From: Heyndrickxia shackletonii | Lineage (GTDB): Bacteria; Bacillota; Bacilli; Bacillales; Bacillaceae_C | NCBI RefSeq assembly: GCF_001420715.1 | Contig: NZ_LJJC01000004.1 | Span: 3,489,014-3,553,013 of the forward strand | Length of the DNA stretch: 64,000 bases | Reading direction: 5' to 3' | Shown here: piece by piece, positions 8,661-15,616 of the stretch | Layout: each line of letters starts with the position of its first letter | Position numbering within the stretch: the first letter of the stretch is position 1 | Notes under the pieces: model-generated | Seen by the model: the letters and a program-made list of their open reading frames with translations, nothing else | Databases searched by the model: none | What the model was told of the DNA's origin: nothing | Position numbers and translations under genes: made by a program

Positions 8661-8839
8661 TGACAAATAGGTTATTTCAACAAGCTAAGTTTTTTGTTGA
8701 AAGAGCAAAAGGATCTCCTAATGATGAACAAGCGATGCAAAAGGCAAAGAATGCACTTTCCTCCGCATTCGCAAATTCTACCATTGCCGAGCAAAATCAA
8801 TTAAGTGAAATGCAAAATGAGTTAGAACAATTGAAATAG
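8660..8839 (+). CDS. DUF3813 family protein (59 aa)
   Basis: 59 residues, helical, rich in Ala, Gln and Glu, opening Met-Thr-Asn-Arg-Leu-Phe-Gln-Gln-Ala. I recognise it as DUF3813-like, a short Bacillus family found beside yitU. Its ATG overlaps the previous stop, with AGGAGG inside the upstream gene serving as its ribosome binding site. A strong terminator follows directly. Function unknown. Confidence 0.7.
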   Translation: MTNRLFQQAKFFVERAKGSPNDEQAMQKAKNALSSAFANSTIAEQNQLSEMQNELEQLK

Positions 8840-8866
8840 CTGCCGGTTTTTGGCAGCTATTTTTTT
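8836..8866 (+). terminator. Terminator after the DUF3813 gene
   Basis: Stem ATAGCTGCC / GGCAGCTAT with an 7-nt loop, then TTTTTT. Confidence 0.85.
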
Positions 8867-9579
8867 AGATTTTGAATAAAAATCGGTTCGTCTTTTGAAT
8901 TAAAGATGGAAAAAATCAGTGACTCGTTCTGTGCAAAAATTTCATGTGGAAGACGAAGTGTAATTTGAAATGTGTTTGTATCCCCAGAAATTCGTATGGC
9001 TTTTTTCTTCAATATAATTCGATGCCCATCATCAACTGTATAATAATATTTTTCATTAGAATCCTCTAATACACCCTTAATGGTGTAATTTCCAGCCCTG
9101 CCTTCGATTTGGATGTCATGCAAAGAAGGCACCGTAAATTCTTGTTTCGTTACATATTGTGTGGATTTAGGAATGCCGTTTATTTTAGATGGCAATAATT
9201 CTGCTATTAAAGTGTATTTTCCGGAAGAAATTCTTTGTCCATTGCTTTTATAATCCCAATTAATGGTCCAGACTTTTTCCTTTCCGCTTGGTATATTTAC
9301 ATATTGAAATGCTTGTAAATAAAACCTTCCTTTGCTTAAACGAAAAACTTCTCTCTTTCCGTCCATTATAGAAAAATCGTATAGCTTACTTGTCGGAAAT
9401 TCCAATTTCACATCCTTATCAGAATTATTCCGAACAATTAATTTTATTTCCAAATGATCAGCATAGGCCTTTAGTTTAGCATCCCATGATACCATAGAAG
9501 TACTATCCTCCCCCGTGGCATACGCAAATTCAGGTAAAACTAACATCATCAAACAAAGAAAACGAAGAATTTTTTTCAT
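8857..9579 (-). CDS. Secreted BsuPI-type proteinase-inhibitor domain protein
   Basis: 240 residues with a signal peptide (basic start, hydrophobic core, Ala-Tyr-Ala near residue 21). Residues about 33-140 form a BsuPI-like beta domain, with Leu-Ile-Val-Arg-Asn-Asn-Ser early and Trp-Thr-Ile-Asn-Trp-Asp-Tyr later. The rest is an added beta-rich region of unknown role. BsuPI (Ipi) of B. subtilis is a 119-residue intracellular inhibitor of the major intracellular protease; this one is twice as long and exported, so the target must differ. AAGGGAG precedes the start. It sits between yitU and yitT, where B. subtilis has ipi. Confidence 0.75.
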   Translation of the reverse strand: MKKILRFLCLMMLVLPEFAYATGEDSTSMVSWDAKLKAYADHLEIKLIVRNNSDKDVKLEFPTSKLYDFSIMDGKREVFRLSKGRFYLQAFQYVNIPSGKEKVWTINWDYKSNGQRISSGKYTLIAELLPSKINGIPKSTQYVTKQEFTVPSLHDIQIEGRAGNYTIKGVLEDSNEKYYYTVDDGHRIILKKKAIRISGDTNTFQITLRLPHEIFAQNESLIFSIFNSKDEPIFIQNLKK

Positions 9580-9640
9580 GGTGATCTCCCTTCCAAAAAT
9601 GGAAAAATCTCACCACATAGTATGTTCCATCCTTCCGAAA

Positions 9641-10495
9641 TTAATCCTTCCTAAAAAACCCGTAAACTGCCGCTGTTTGCACAACATTTGTAAATGCATT
9701 TGGATCTACCTCTTTAATGATATGTTCCATCTCATATAATTCATACCGAGTAATGACAATCATTAACATTTCCCGATCCTCATTTGAAAACGCTCCTTTA
9801 GCAGGAATTAATGTAATTCCGCGCACAAGCTTAGCATGGATGGCCTTCTTCATCTCTGTAGGAATTTTCGTAATAATCATGACCGTTAATTTTTGATGGC
9901 GTGTATGGATAGCATCAATAACCCTTGTCGATGCATATAATGAGACAAGCGTATAAAGTGCTTTATCCCATCCGTATAAATATCCCGCTGTTACAATAAT
10001 GACTGCATTTAAAGCAAAATAATAAATTCCAACCGGTTTATCTTTCATCCTTGATAAAACCATAGCAATAATATCGAGGCCACCTGTCGATGCTCCGAAC
10101 TTTAATGTGATTCCGACACCAATTGCAGTCAGGACGCCTCCAAATACTGCATACAACAGAATATCTCCGGAAGCTTTATGTACGGGAATAATCTCTAAAA
10201 AGACAGACATTAAAACGACGGACACAAAGCTATACAATGTGAATAACTTTCCGACCTTTAGCCATCCAAGGATGGCAACTGGAATATTTAATATTAACAA
10301 AAGCAATCCCATCGACAAATGTAATGGAGTATATTGGTTAAAAATATTGGATAAAAGCTGTGCAGCTCCACTAAACCCACTGGAGTAGACATTTGCTGGT
10401 TTTAAAAAATAGTTCATGGCAAATGCATTTAAAATAGCACCTACTAGAACGACAACTATTTTTTTACCATGTTCTATTAGAAGTTCCTTTTTCAT
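9641..10495 (-). CDS. yitT: YitT family membrane protein (DUF2179)
   Basis: 284 residues with five to six predicted membrane helices in the first two thirds and a soluble C-terminal DUF2179 domain of about 80 residues. It matches the YitT/YqfU/YvjA family, of unknown transport or signalling role. The start at 10495 has GAGGAGG upstream; an extended frame reaches 10525. It is divergent from the DegV-family gene, as in the yitS-yitT order of B. subtilis. Confidence 0.87.
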   Translation of the reverse strand: MKKELLIEHGKKIVVVLVGAILNAFAMNYFLKPANVYSSGFSGAAQLLSNIFNQYTPLHLSMGLLLLILNIPVAILGWLKVGKLFTLYSFVSVVLMSVFLEIIPVHKASGDILLYAVFGGVLTAIGVGITLKFGASTGGLDIIAMVLSRMKDKPVGIYYFALNAVIIVTAGYLYGWDKALYTLVSLYASTRVIDAIHTRHQKLTVMIITKIPTEMKKAIHAKLVRGITLIPAKGAFSNEDREMLMIVITRYELYEMEHIIKEVDPNAFTNVVQTAAVYGFFRKD

Positions 10496-10554
10496 AAAAA
10501 AATCCTCCTCATTCTTACTATTCACCTAATTAGAGGAAGTTCATACCAAAACGA

Positions 10555-10583
10555 TTGTGAAATTTAGGCAAAATAGATAAAAT
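10555..10583 (+). promoter_or_regulatory. Candidate sigma-A promoter of the DegV gene
   Basis: TTGTGA and TAAAAT with a 17-bp spacer, ending 38 bp before the start codon. Confidence 0.55.
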
Positions 10584-10621
10584 TAAAGGAAATATAAATC
10601 GAAAGCTTAGGTGAAAATGAA

Positions 10622-11482
10622 ATGACAGCTATTAAGTTGTTTGCTGATAGTGCATGTGATTTACCACTCGAATTTTTTGAAGAAAATAATGTGACTTTAA
10701 TTCCACTCAATGTTTACATGGATGACAAGGAATATCTAGATATTAAAACTATTAATCCGAAACAGATATTTGATGGAATTCGTTCAGGTAAGGTTCCGAA
10801 AACCTCCCAGCCATCACCGGAGGTATTTGAGCAGGTATTTACTGATCTTGCTAAATCAAAACAAACAGGGATATACATTGCTTTTTCTTCTGCATTATCA
10901 GGAACTTACCAAACAGCTGAAATGGTGCGTGGACAATTATTAGAGGAGTACCCCGATTTAGATTTAACGATCATTGATTCCAAGTGTGCTTCAGTCGGCT
11001 ATGGACTCGTAGTAAAGAATGCTGCCAGTATGTTAAAGGCAAATGCAACAAAAGAACAAATTATTGAAGCTTCCATTTTTAACAGCCAACATATGGAGCA
11101 TTTATTTACAGTAGATGATCTAGATTATCTCGCAAAGGGCGGAAGATTATCGAAAGCCTCCGCGTTTTTAGGCGGACTCTTAAATATTAAACCGCTTCTT
11201 CATGTGGAGGACGGAAAGCTTATTCCACTTGAAAAATTAAGAGGAAAGAAAAAAGTACTTCAGCGGATGCTTGATTTGATGGGGGAAAGAGGCGAGCGAC
11301 TACAGGATCAATGTATCGGAATTTGCCATGGGGATGATGAAGAAGCTGCTTTGAACCTAAAGAATTTAATTGAAGAGCGTTTTGGAGTAAAAGAGTTTTA
11401 TATCAATATCATTGGGTCTGCTGTTGGCTCTCATGCTGGACCTGGAACATTAGCGGTTTTCTTTTTGAATAAGCGCCGTTAG
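10622..11482 (+). CDS. yitS: DegV family fatty-acid-binding protein (FakB type)
   Basis: 286 residues of the DegV fold. Visible family markers are Asp-Ser-Ala-Cys-Asp near the start, Thr-Ser-Gln-Pro-Ser near residue 62, Ser-Ser-Ala-Leu-Ser-Gly-Thr near 97 and the C-terminal Gly-Ser-His-Ala-Gly-Pro-Gly. Such proteins hold a fatty acid while FakA phosphorylates it for phospholipid synthesis. No fakA-like kinase lies in the window. AGGTGA precedes the start. Gene order relative to yitT supports the yitS name. Cytosolic; no signal peptide. Confidence 0.85.
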   Translation: MTAIKLFADSACDLPLEFFEENNVTLIPLNVYMDDKEYLDIKTINPKQIFDGIRSGKVPKTSQPSPEVFEQVFTDLAKSKQTGIYIAFSSALSGTYQTAEMVRGQLLEEYPDLDLTIIDSKCASVGYGLVVKNAASMLKANATKEQIIEASIFNSQHMEHLFTVDDLDYLAKGGRLSKASAFLGGLLNIKPLLHVEDGKLIPLEKLRGKKKVLQRMLDLMGERGERLQDQCIGICHGDDEEAALNLKNLIEERFGVKEFYINIIGSAVGSHAGPGTLAVFFLNKRR

Positions 11483-11545
11483 CTCATAAAATTCTCCTGC
11501 CTTGGTCATATTAAGGATGTACAATTTGAAGGGGGAAATCATCTC

Positions 11546-11677
11546 ATGTCGCATACATCTGATAATGATAAAAAAGCACAAGACAACAATGCTCTAAGAC
11601 ACGAAAAAAATATGATGCGAGAAAAAAATCGCAAGGCTGGAAAACACCAATATTCAAAGAAAACCAATCACTTGTAA
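11546..11677 (+). CDS. Small DUF3941-like protein (43 aa)
   Basis: 43 residues, very polar, with Asp-Asn-Asp-Lys-Lys-Ala-Gln-Asp-Asn-Asn and Met-Met-Arg-Glu-Lys-Asn-Arg, which I recognise as the DUF3941 pattern of Bacillus. GGGGGAA lies upstream of the ATG and a terminator directly follows the stop. Function unknown; the protein looks intrinsically disordered. Confidence 0.72.
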   Translation: MSHTSDNDKKAQDNNALRHEKNMMREKNRKAGKHQYSKKTNHL

Positions 11678-11706
11678 GACAGGGAACATTCCTTGTCTTT
11701 TTTTAT
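11677..11706 (+). terminator. Terminator after the DUF3941-like gene
   Basis: Stem AGACAGGGAA / TTCCTTGTCT with one G-U pair and a 3-nt loop, then TTTTTTT. Confidence 0.8.
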
Positions 11707-11729
11707 TTATCGTGATTACCGCAAAAAAG

Positions 11730-11758
11730 TTGTTTCCCTCCATTCGTTTGTCTATAAT
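11730..11758 (+). promoter_or_regulatory. Sigma-A promoter of yajQ
   Basis: TTGTTT and a perfect TATAAT are separated by exactly 17 bp, 33 bp before the start codon. Confidence 0.75.
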
Positions 11759-11791
11759 ATTGTTAATATTACGTAACGGTGGAGGTTAATT

Positions 11792-12283
11792 ATGTCAAAA
11801 GAAAGCTCGTTTGATATCGTGTCCCAAGTTGATTTTTCGGAGGTTACAAATGCGATAACGCAAGCGTTGAAGGAAATCCAAACACGCTATGATTTTAAAG
11901 GAAGTAAAAGTGATATTAAACTAGATAAAGAAGAACTTGTTCTAGTTTCCGATGATGAGTACAAATTGGGTCAAGTAAAGGATGTATTGTTCAGCAAATT
12001 AATTAAACGCGGTGTACCCGTGAAAAATCTGGATTACGGGAAAGTGGAAAATGCTTCAGGAGGAACTGTCAGACAACGTGCAAAGCTGATTCAAGGCATT
12101 GATAAGGAAAACGCCAAAAAGATTAATACTATTATTAAAAACAGCGGAGTTAAGGTAAAAAGCCAAGTACAGGATGACCAAGTTCGTGTAACTGGAAAAA
12201 GCCGTGATGATTTGCAAAAAATTATTGCAGCAATAAGAGAAGCAGATTTAACAATAGATGTACAGTTTGTAAATTACCGATAG
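11792..12283 (+). CDS. yajQ: YajQ family nucleotide-binding protein (DUF520)
   Basis: 163 residues, full length for the YajQ/DUF520 family. Family markers are the N-terminal Phe-Asp-Ile-Val-Ser, Arg-Tyr-Asp-Phe-Lys-Gly near residue 33, and the C-terminal [10 protein letters not shown]. Members bind nucleotides, and in some Gram-negatives cyclic di-GMP. Whether this one does is untested, although the window also encodes an EAL-domain protein. GGTGGAGG precedes the ATG. Monocistronic: its own promoter and terminator flank it. Confidence 0.9.
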   Translation: MSKESSFDIVSQVDFSEVTNAITQALKEIQTRYDFKGSKSDIKLDKEELVLVSDDEYKLGQVKDVLFSKLIKRGVPVKNLDYGKVENASGGTVRQRAKLIQGIDKENAKKINTIIKNSGVKVKSQVQDDQVRVTGKSRDDLQKIIAAIREADLTIDVQFVNYR

Positions 12284-12284
12284 A

Positions 12285-12310
12285 AACAGGTGGGTCCCAC
12301 CTGTTTTTTT
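12285..12310 (+). terminator. Terminator of yajQ
   Basis: Stem AACAGGTGG / CCACCTGTT followed by TTTTTT. Confidence 0.88.
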
Positions 12311-12384
12311 GATGCAAGAATTCACTCATAACTATTTCCTATATGTAAAGAATAATGGAAGATTACATCTAGGATGGAGTTGAA

Positions 12385-13260
12385 ATGATGAGTACTGGAC
12401 AAAATCAGCCGAAAAAAACGATGCCGAAACAACATCAAAATACACAGCCGGGTACTGAATCGAAGATGAATCCTTTGCCAAAATCTATGAATCCTGGTTA
12501 TAAGGGGAGCGGAAAATTAGCTGGAAAGACAGCGATTATTACAGGTGGGGACAGCGGGATTGGCAAGGCTGTTGCACTCTATTTTGCTAAAGAGGGCGCC
12601 GATGTTGCCATTTGTTATTTAAACGAACATGACGATGCGAAGGAAACATTAACGCTGATTCAAAAAGAAAATCGGGAATGTCTTCTTATCCCAGGAGATA
12701 TCGGTGATGAACAGCATTGCATGGATGCAGTAAAAAAAGCGGTAGATCAGTTTGGAAAAGTAGATATTCTAGTGAACAACGCCGCAGAACAGCACCCACA
12801 GCAAAGCATTTTGAATATAACAGCTGATCAATTACAAAGAACTTTTCAAACGAATATTTTTTCATTCTTTTACATGACAAAAGCTGTCCTTCCCCATTTT
12901 TCAAAGGGAAGTGCAATCATTAATACGGCTTCCATTACAGCATATCAAGGGAATGAGCAGTTAATCGACTATTCGGCTACAAAAGGTGCAATTGTTACCT
13001 TTACCCGCTCATTAGCTCTCTCATTAGTACAAAAAGGAATTCGCGTGAACGGTGTTGCCCCTGGACCTATATGGACCCCGCTTATTCCTTCTACATTCCC
13101 TGAGGAACAAGTCGAAACATTCGGTGGAAATGTGCCGTTTGGAAGACCAGGACAGCCATATGAGCTTGCACCAGCATACGTTTATTTAGCATCAGAGGAT
13201 TCCAGCTATGTAACGGGGCAGATGATTCATGTGAATGGCGGAACGATTGTAAATGGATAA
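12385..13260 (+). CDS. SDR oxidoreductase, general-stress-protein-39 type
   Basis: 291 residues. A polar, Gln/Pro/Lys-rich N-terminal extension of about 45 residues precedes a classical SDR domain: Thr-Gly-Gly-Asp-Ser-Gly-Ile-Gly (cofactor turn), Asn-Asn-Ala, catalytic Ser in Asn-Thr-Ala-Ser-Ile, and Tyr-Ser-Ala-Thr-Lys. The extended N-terminus with the pattern Asn-Pro-Gly-Tyr-Lys-Gly-Ser-Gly-Lys-Leu is typical of the YhxC/YdaD (GSP39) stress dehydrogenases of Bacillus. NAD(P)-dependent; substrate unknown. Two adjacent ATGs are possible starts, with GGATGGAG upstream. I did not find a sigma-B promoter. A fully paired bidirectional terminator separates it from the convergent amylase-like gene. 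Confidence 0.85.
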   Translation: MMSTGQNQPKKTMPKQHQNTQPGTESKMNPLPKSMNPGYKGSGKLAGKTAIITGGDSGIGKAVALYFAKEGADVAICYLNEHDDAKETLTLIQKENRECLLIPGDIGDEQHCMDAVKKAVDQFGKVDILVNNAAEQHPQQSILNITADQLQRTFQTNIFSFFYMTKAVLPHFSKGSAIINTASITAYQGNEQLIDYSATKGAIVTFTRSLALSLVQKGIRVNGVAPGPIWTPLIPSTFPEEQVETFGGNVPFGRPGQPYELAPAYVYLASEDSSYVTGQMIHVNGGTIVNG

Positions 13261-13271
13261 AATATAGAATG

Positions 13272-13321
13272 AAAAAGAGGTTACCCTTAAAGTGTATAAA
13301 CACTGAAGACAACCTCTTTTT
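13272..13321. terminator. Bidirectional terminator between SDR and amylase-like genes
   Basis: Outer stem AAAAAGAGGTT / AACCTCTTTTT with an inner AGTG/CACT pairing. A- and T-runs are present on both sides. Confidence 0.8.
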
Positions 13322-13328
13322 CTGTTAT

Positions 13329-14819
13329 TTAATTGGCATTTCGTTTTCCCCTTTTCTTCGCAGCAATAATAAAAGCAAAGAAAAGAACCCAAACAATGAC
13401 TAATACGCTGATGAAGCCGAAATTAATTCCCGTTTTATCAACCACTCTGTATATTTCTGAGGTTTCCCGTTCGAGAACAAGCTTAAATTTACCATTATCT
13501 GTCCGGATAATTCCGCCTTCCAAAAGTCCGTGCAATTCTTTATCCCCCTTAAACTGGGAAGCATCAATGGAAATACCTTGAGTGGAATTTGTGTTATTGA
13601 TTGCAACGATGTTGATATCGCCCTTATATTCCCTTTTATAAATGGTCATTCCATTTTTATCATAAAGCGGTGTGAATGTCCCTTTTACCAGTGCCGGGTT
13701 TTTCGCCCTTAAATCGGAAATTTGCGTCATATAGTCCATAAGGTCCTTATCCGCGCGGAAATTCATCATTTTGCGATTTTCAGGTGCATTTCCGCCATCA
13801 ATCGCGATTTCTGATCCATAATACATAACAGGCATCTCCGGCTGCGTATACATATACGTTAATGCAAGCTTCCATCTTGTGCCTGGATATTTATTAGCGT
13901 TCACCATGTCACGTGTAAAGCGCGTCATATATGGATTATCAAAATAAATTGCATTTATTGTGTCTGAATTATATGTATGTTTGTTTTTCTTCACTATATC
14001 CATCAAAGACGTTGCAGACTCATTAATATTTGAGAATGCATTTCGCAATGGCTGATTCTGAGGATTATCATAAAAACCATCAAATCCAGCCTGTTCGTAT
14101 GTTTTGATCGTCTTGACATTATTAGTATGGACATCGCCCAGTAAGAAAAAATCTTTGTTCACCGATCTAACTGCAGAATTGAAATCCTTCCAAAAGCTGA
14201 TTGGTGCATCTTCTACATTACTTAAATAATAACCATCGATGCCCGTTTTTTGTACCCACCATTTTCCTGCTTTAATAAAGTATTGGTTCACATCCGGGTT
14301 ATTTTGATTTAAGACAATCATGCCATCTTTGGTTTTACCTTTTAACCAATCGCTTTTTGTTGGATCCTTAACCCATGGATGATCAGGACTTATTTGATTT
14401 GTTACAAAATTGAGCATGACCTTCATCTTTTTCTTATGAGCTTCTTTCACAAGCTGCTGAAATTTTTTCATGGATCCGTAATGTTCGTCCGTTTTAAAGA
14501 AGTTGGTTATTCGATCACCGGCATAGCCATTTGAGTCATTATCGAAAATGGGATTTAGTAAAATGGCTGTAAAACCTAAATCTTTTATGTAGTCGAGTCG
14601 GTCGATAATCCCTTGAAAGTCGCCGCCTTGAAAACTTAAATCTTTTTTTGTATTCGTGTTGTAATCATTAGAATCGTCCCCATTATTAAAGCGGTCGACG
14701 ATTAAATAGTACACATTTTGACTCTGCCAATCTCGTTGCTCTTTTCCCGCAGCATTCGCAGGTACTGCACAAAAAATGAGCAACGGAATGATGCAAAATG
14801 CTAAAACCTTTTTCAACAT
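13329..14819 (-). CDS. Membrane-anchored GH13 alpha-amylase-like protein lacking the catalytic residues
   Basis: 496 residues: signal peptide (cleavage after Ala-Asn-Ala, residue 23), GH13 barrel (about 30-380), a C-terminal beta domain, and a membrane helix at about 468-489 followed by a basic tail, so the barrel should lie outside the cell. The four GH13 regions are recognisable but altered. Region I reads Asn-Phe-Val-Thr-Asn-Gln (137-142) instead of Asp-x-Val-x-Asn-His. Region II reads Asp-Gly-Tyr-Tyr-Leu-Ser (195-200), so Arg is lost and the nucleophile Asp is Ser200. Region III has Asp229 for the acid/base Glu. Region IV reads Asp-Asn-Pro-Tyr (294-297) for Asp-Asn-His-Asp. Hydrolysis or transglycosylation is therefore unlikely; sugar binding or a structural role is inferred. 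The frame is intact and has AGGAGG before the ATG, so it is not a simple pseudogene. Confidence 0.85.
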   Translation of the reverse strand: MLKKVLAFCIIPLLIFCAVPANAAGKEQRDWQSQNVYYLIVDRFNNGDDSNDYNTNTKKDLSFQGGDFQGIIDRLDYIKDLGFTAILLNPIFDNDSNGYAGDRITNFFKTDEHYGSMKKFQQLVKEAHKKKMKVMLNFVTNQISPDHPWVKDPTKSDWLKGKTKDGMIVLNQNNPDVNQYFIKAGKWWVQKTGIDGYYLSNVEDAPISFWKDFNSAVRSVNKDFFLLGDVHTNNVKTIKTYEQAGFDGFYDNPQNQPLRNAFSNINESATSLMDIVKKNKHTYNSDTINAIYFDNPYMTRFTRDMVNANKYPGTRWKLALTYMYTQPEMPVMYYGSEIAIDGGNAPENRKMMNFRADKDLMDYMTQISDLRAKNPALVKGTFTPLYDKNGMTIYKREYKGDINIVAINNTNSTQGISIDASQFKGDKELHGLLEGGIIRTDNGKFKLVLERETSEIYRVVDKTGINFGFISVLVIVWVLFFAFIIAAKKRGKRNAN

Positions 14820-14933
14820 ACCCCGTTCCTCCTAAAAAATAGCCTCATGAAATAAGATTATCCCTTAATAGTACAGATAGTCAAACAATTCTAAAGTTAA
14901 TTCTTAAATATCTACATATTCTTTGACTTTTAT

Positions 14934-14961
14934 TTGACCACAAGAGAAATAGAGGTATGAA
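14934..14961 (+). promoter_or_regulatory. Candidate sigma-A promoter of the DUF2777 gene
   Basis: TTGACC and TATGAA with a 16-bp spacer, about 58 bp before the start codon. Confidence 0.4.
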
Positions 14962-15019
14962 TTACCCTCGCTTTGTCAACAAAGAATATATAGCAAGGTT
15001 GACGAATGGAGGGTAATCG

Positions 15020-15586
15020 ATGGACCAACAGCAAAGAAATCATCTAATCAAAAACCAAAATCGTGCCTTTATCACCGGGAGTATTGAGAACATCAATGAT
15101 CAGTGGGTTTTCTTTGATGAAGAAACTGATGAAGCGTTTATGCTGGAGCAATATTCCTTGCAAGAGGTAGAAATCTTCCATAGGCATCAGTGGTTGAGAG
15201 GTATATTAGAGGAGGATGGAAAAATCACTTTGCCTACTTCCACTCTTTTCCTCCAAGATAAAATGAAAATTAGAATACGAAAACAAATTACGTTTGCTTT
15301 GGAAATATTATTAAATGAACTCACGGACGATGTACTATTTTATTTTATTTATAACCTGAACCTATTGGACTTCTCCATTTATGATTGTATTTATGGTCAT
15401 AATCAATTATCCTATCTTGATGAAGAGGAAAACCGAAACGGCGTTAATTTTTTGATATTCGACAATGGAGAATGCATTTGCAATGTACAGCATCATTTTA
15501 CATACGAACAAGAGTGCCAAGATCGTTTTGAATTTACATTAAGTACAGGGAAAAGAACGATTGTTGAAAAAGTCTCAAATTTATAA
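15020..15586 (+). CDS. DUF2777 family protein
   Basis: 188 residues of a soluble acidic protein. The opening Met-Asp-Gln-Gln-Gln-Arg and the segment Ile-Asn-Asp-Gln-Trp-Val-Phe-Phe-Asp-Glu fit the DUF2777 family found in Bacillus (I associate it with YisN, which would suit the nearby yisL/yisK, but am not certain). GGAGGG precedes the ATG. It has no recognisable catalytic motif and no membrane segment. It is convergent with the EAL-domain gene and shares a long terminator hairpin with it. Confidence 0.65.
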   Translation: MDQQQRNHLIKNQNRAFITGSIENINDQWVFFDEETDEAFMLEQYSLQEVEIFHRHQWLRGILEEDGKITLPTSTLFLQDKMKIRIRKQITFALEILLNELTDDVLFYFIYNLNLLDFSIYDCIYGHNQLSYLDEEENRNGVNFLIFDNGECICNVQHHFTYEQECQDRFEFTLSTGKRTIVEKVSNL

Positions 15587-15616
15587 AAAACGTCTATCTC
15601 AAGATAGACGTTTTCG
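15587..15616. terminator. Bidirectional terminator between DUF2777 and EAL genes
   Basis: A near-perfect 13-bp stem (AAAACGTCTATCT / AGATAGACGTTTT) with almost no loop, so the top pairs probably open. It is flanked by A/T runs. Confidence 0.75.
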
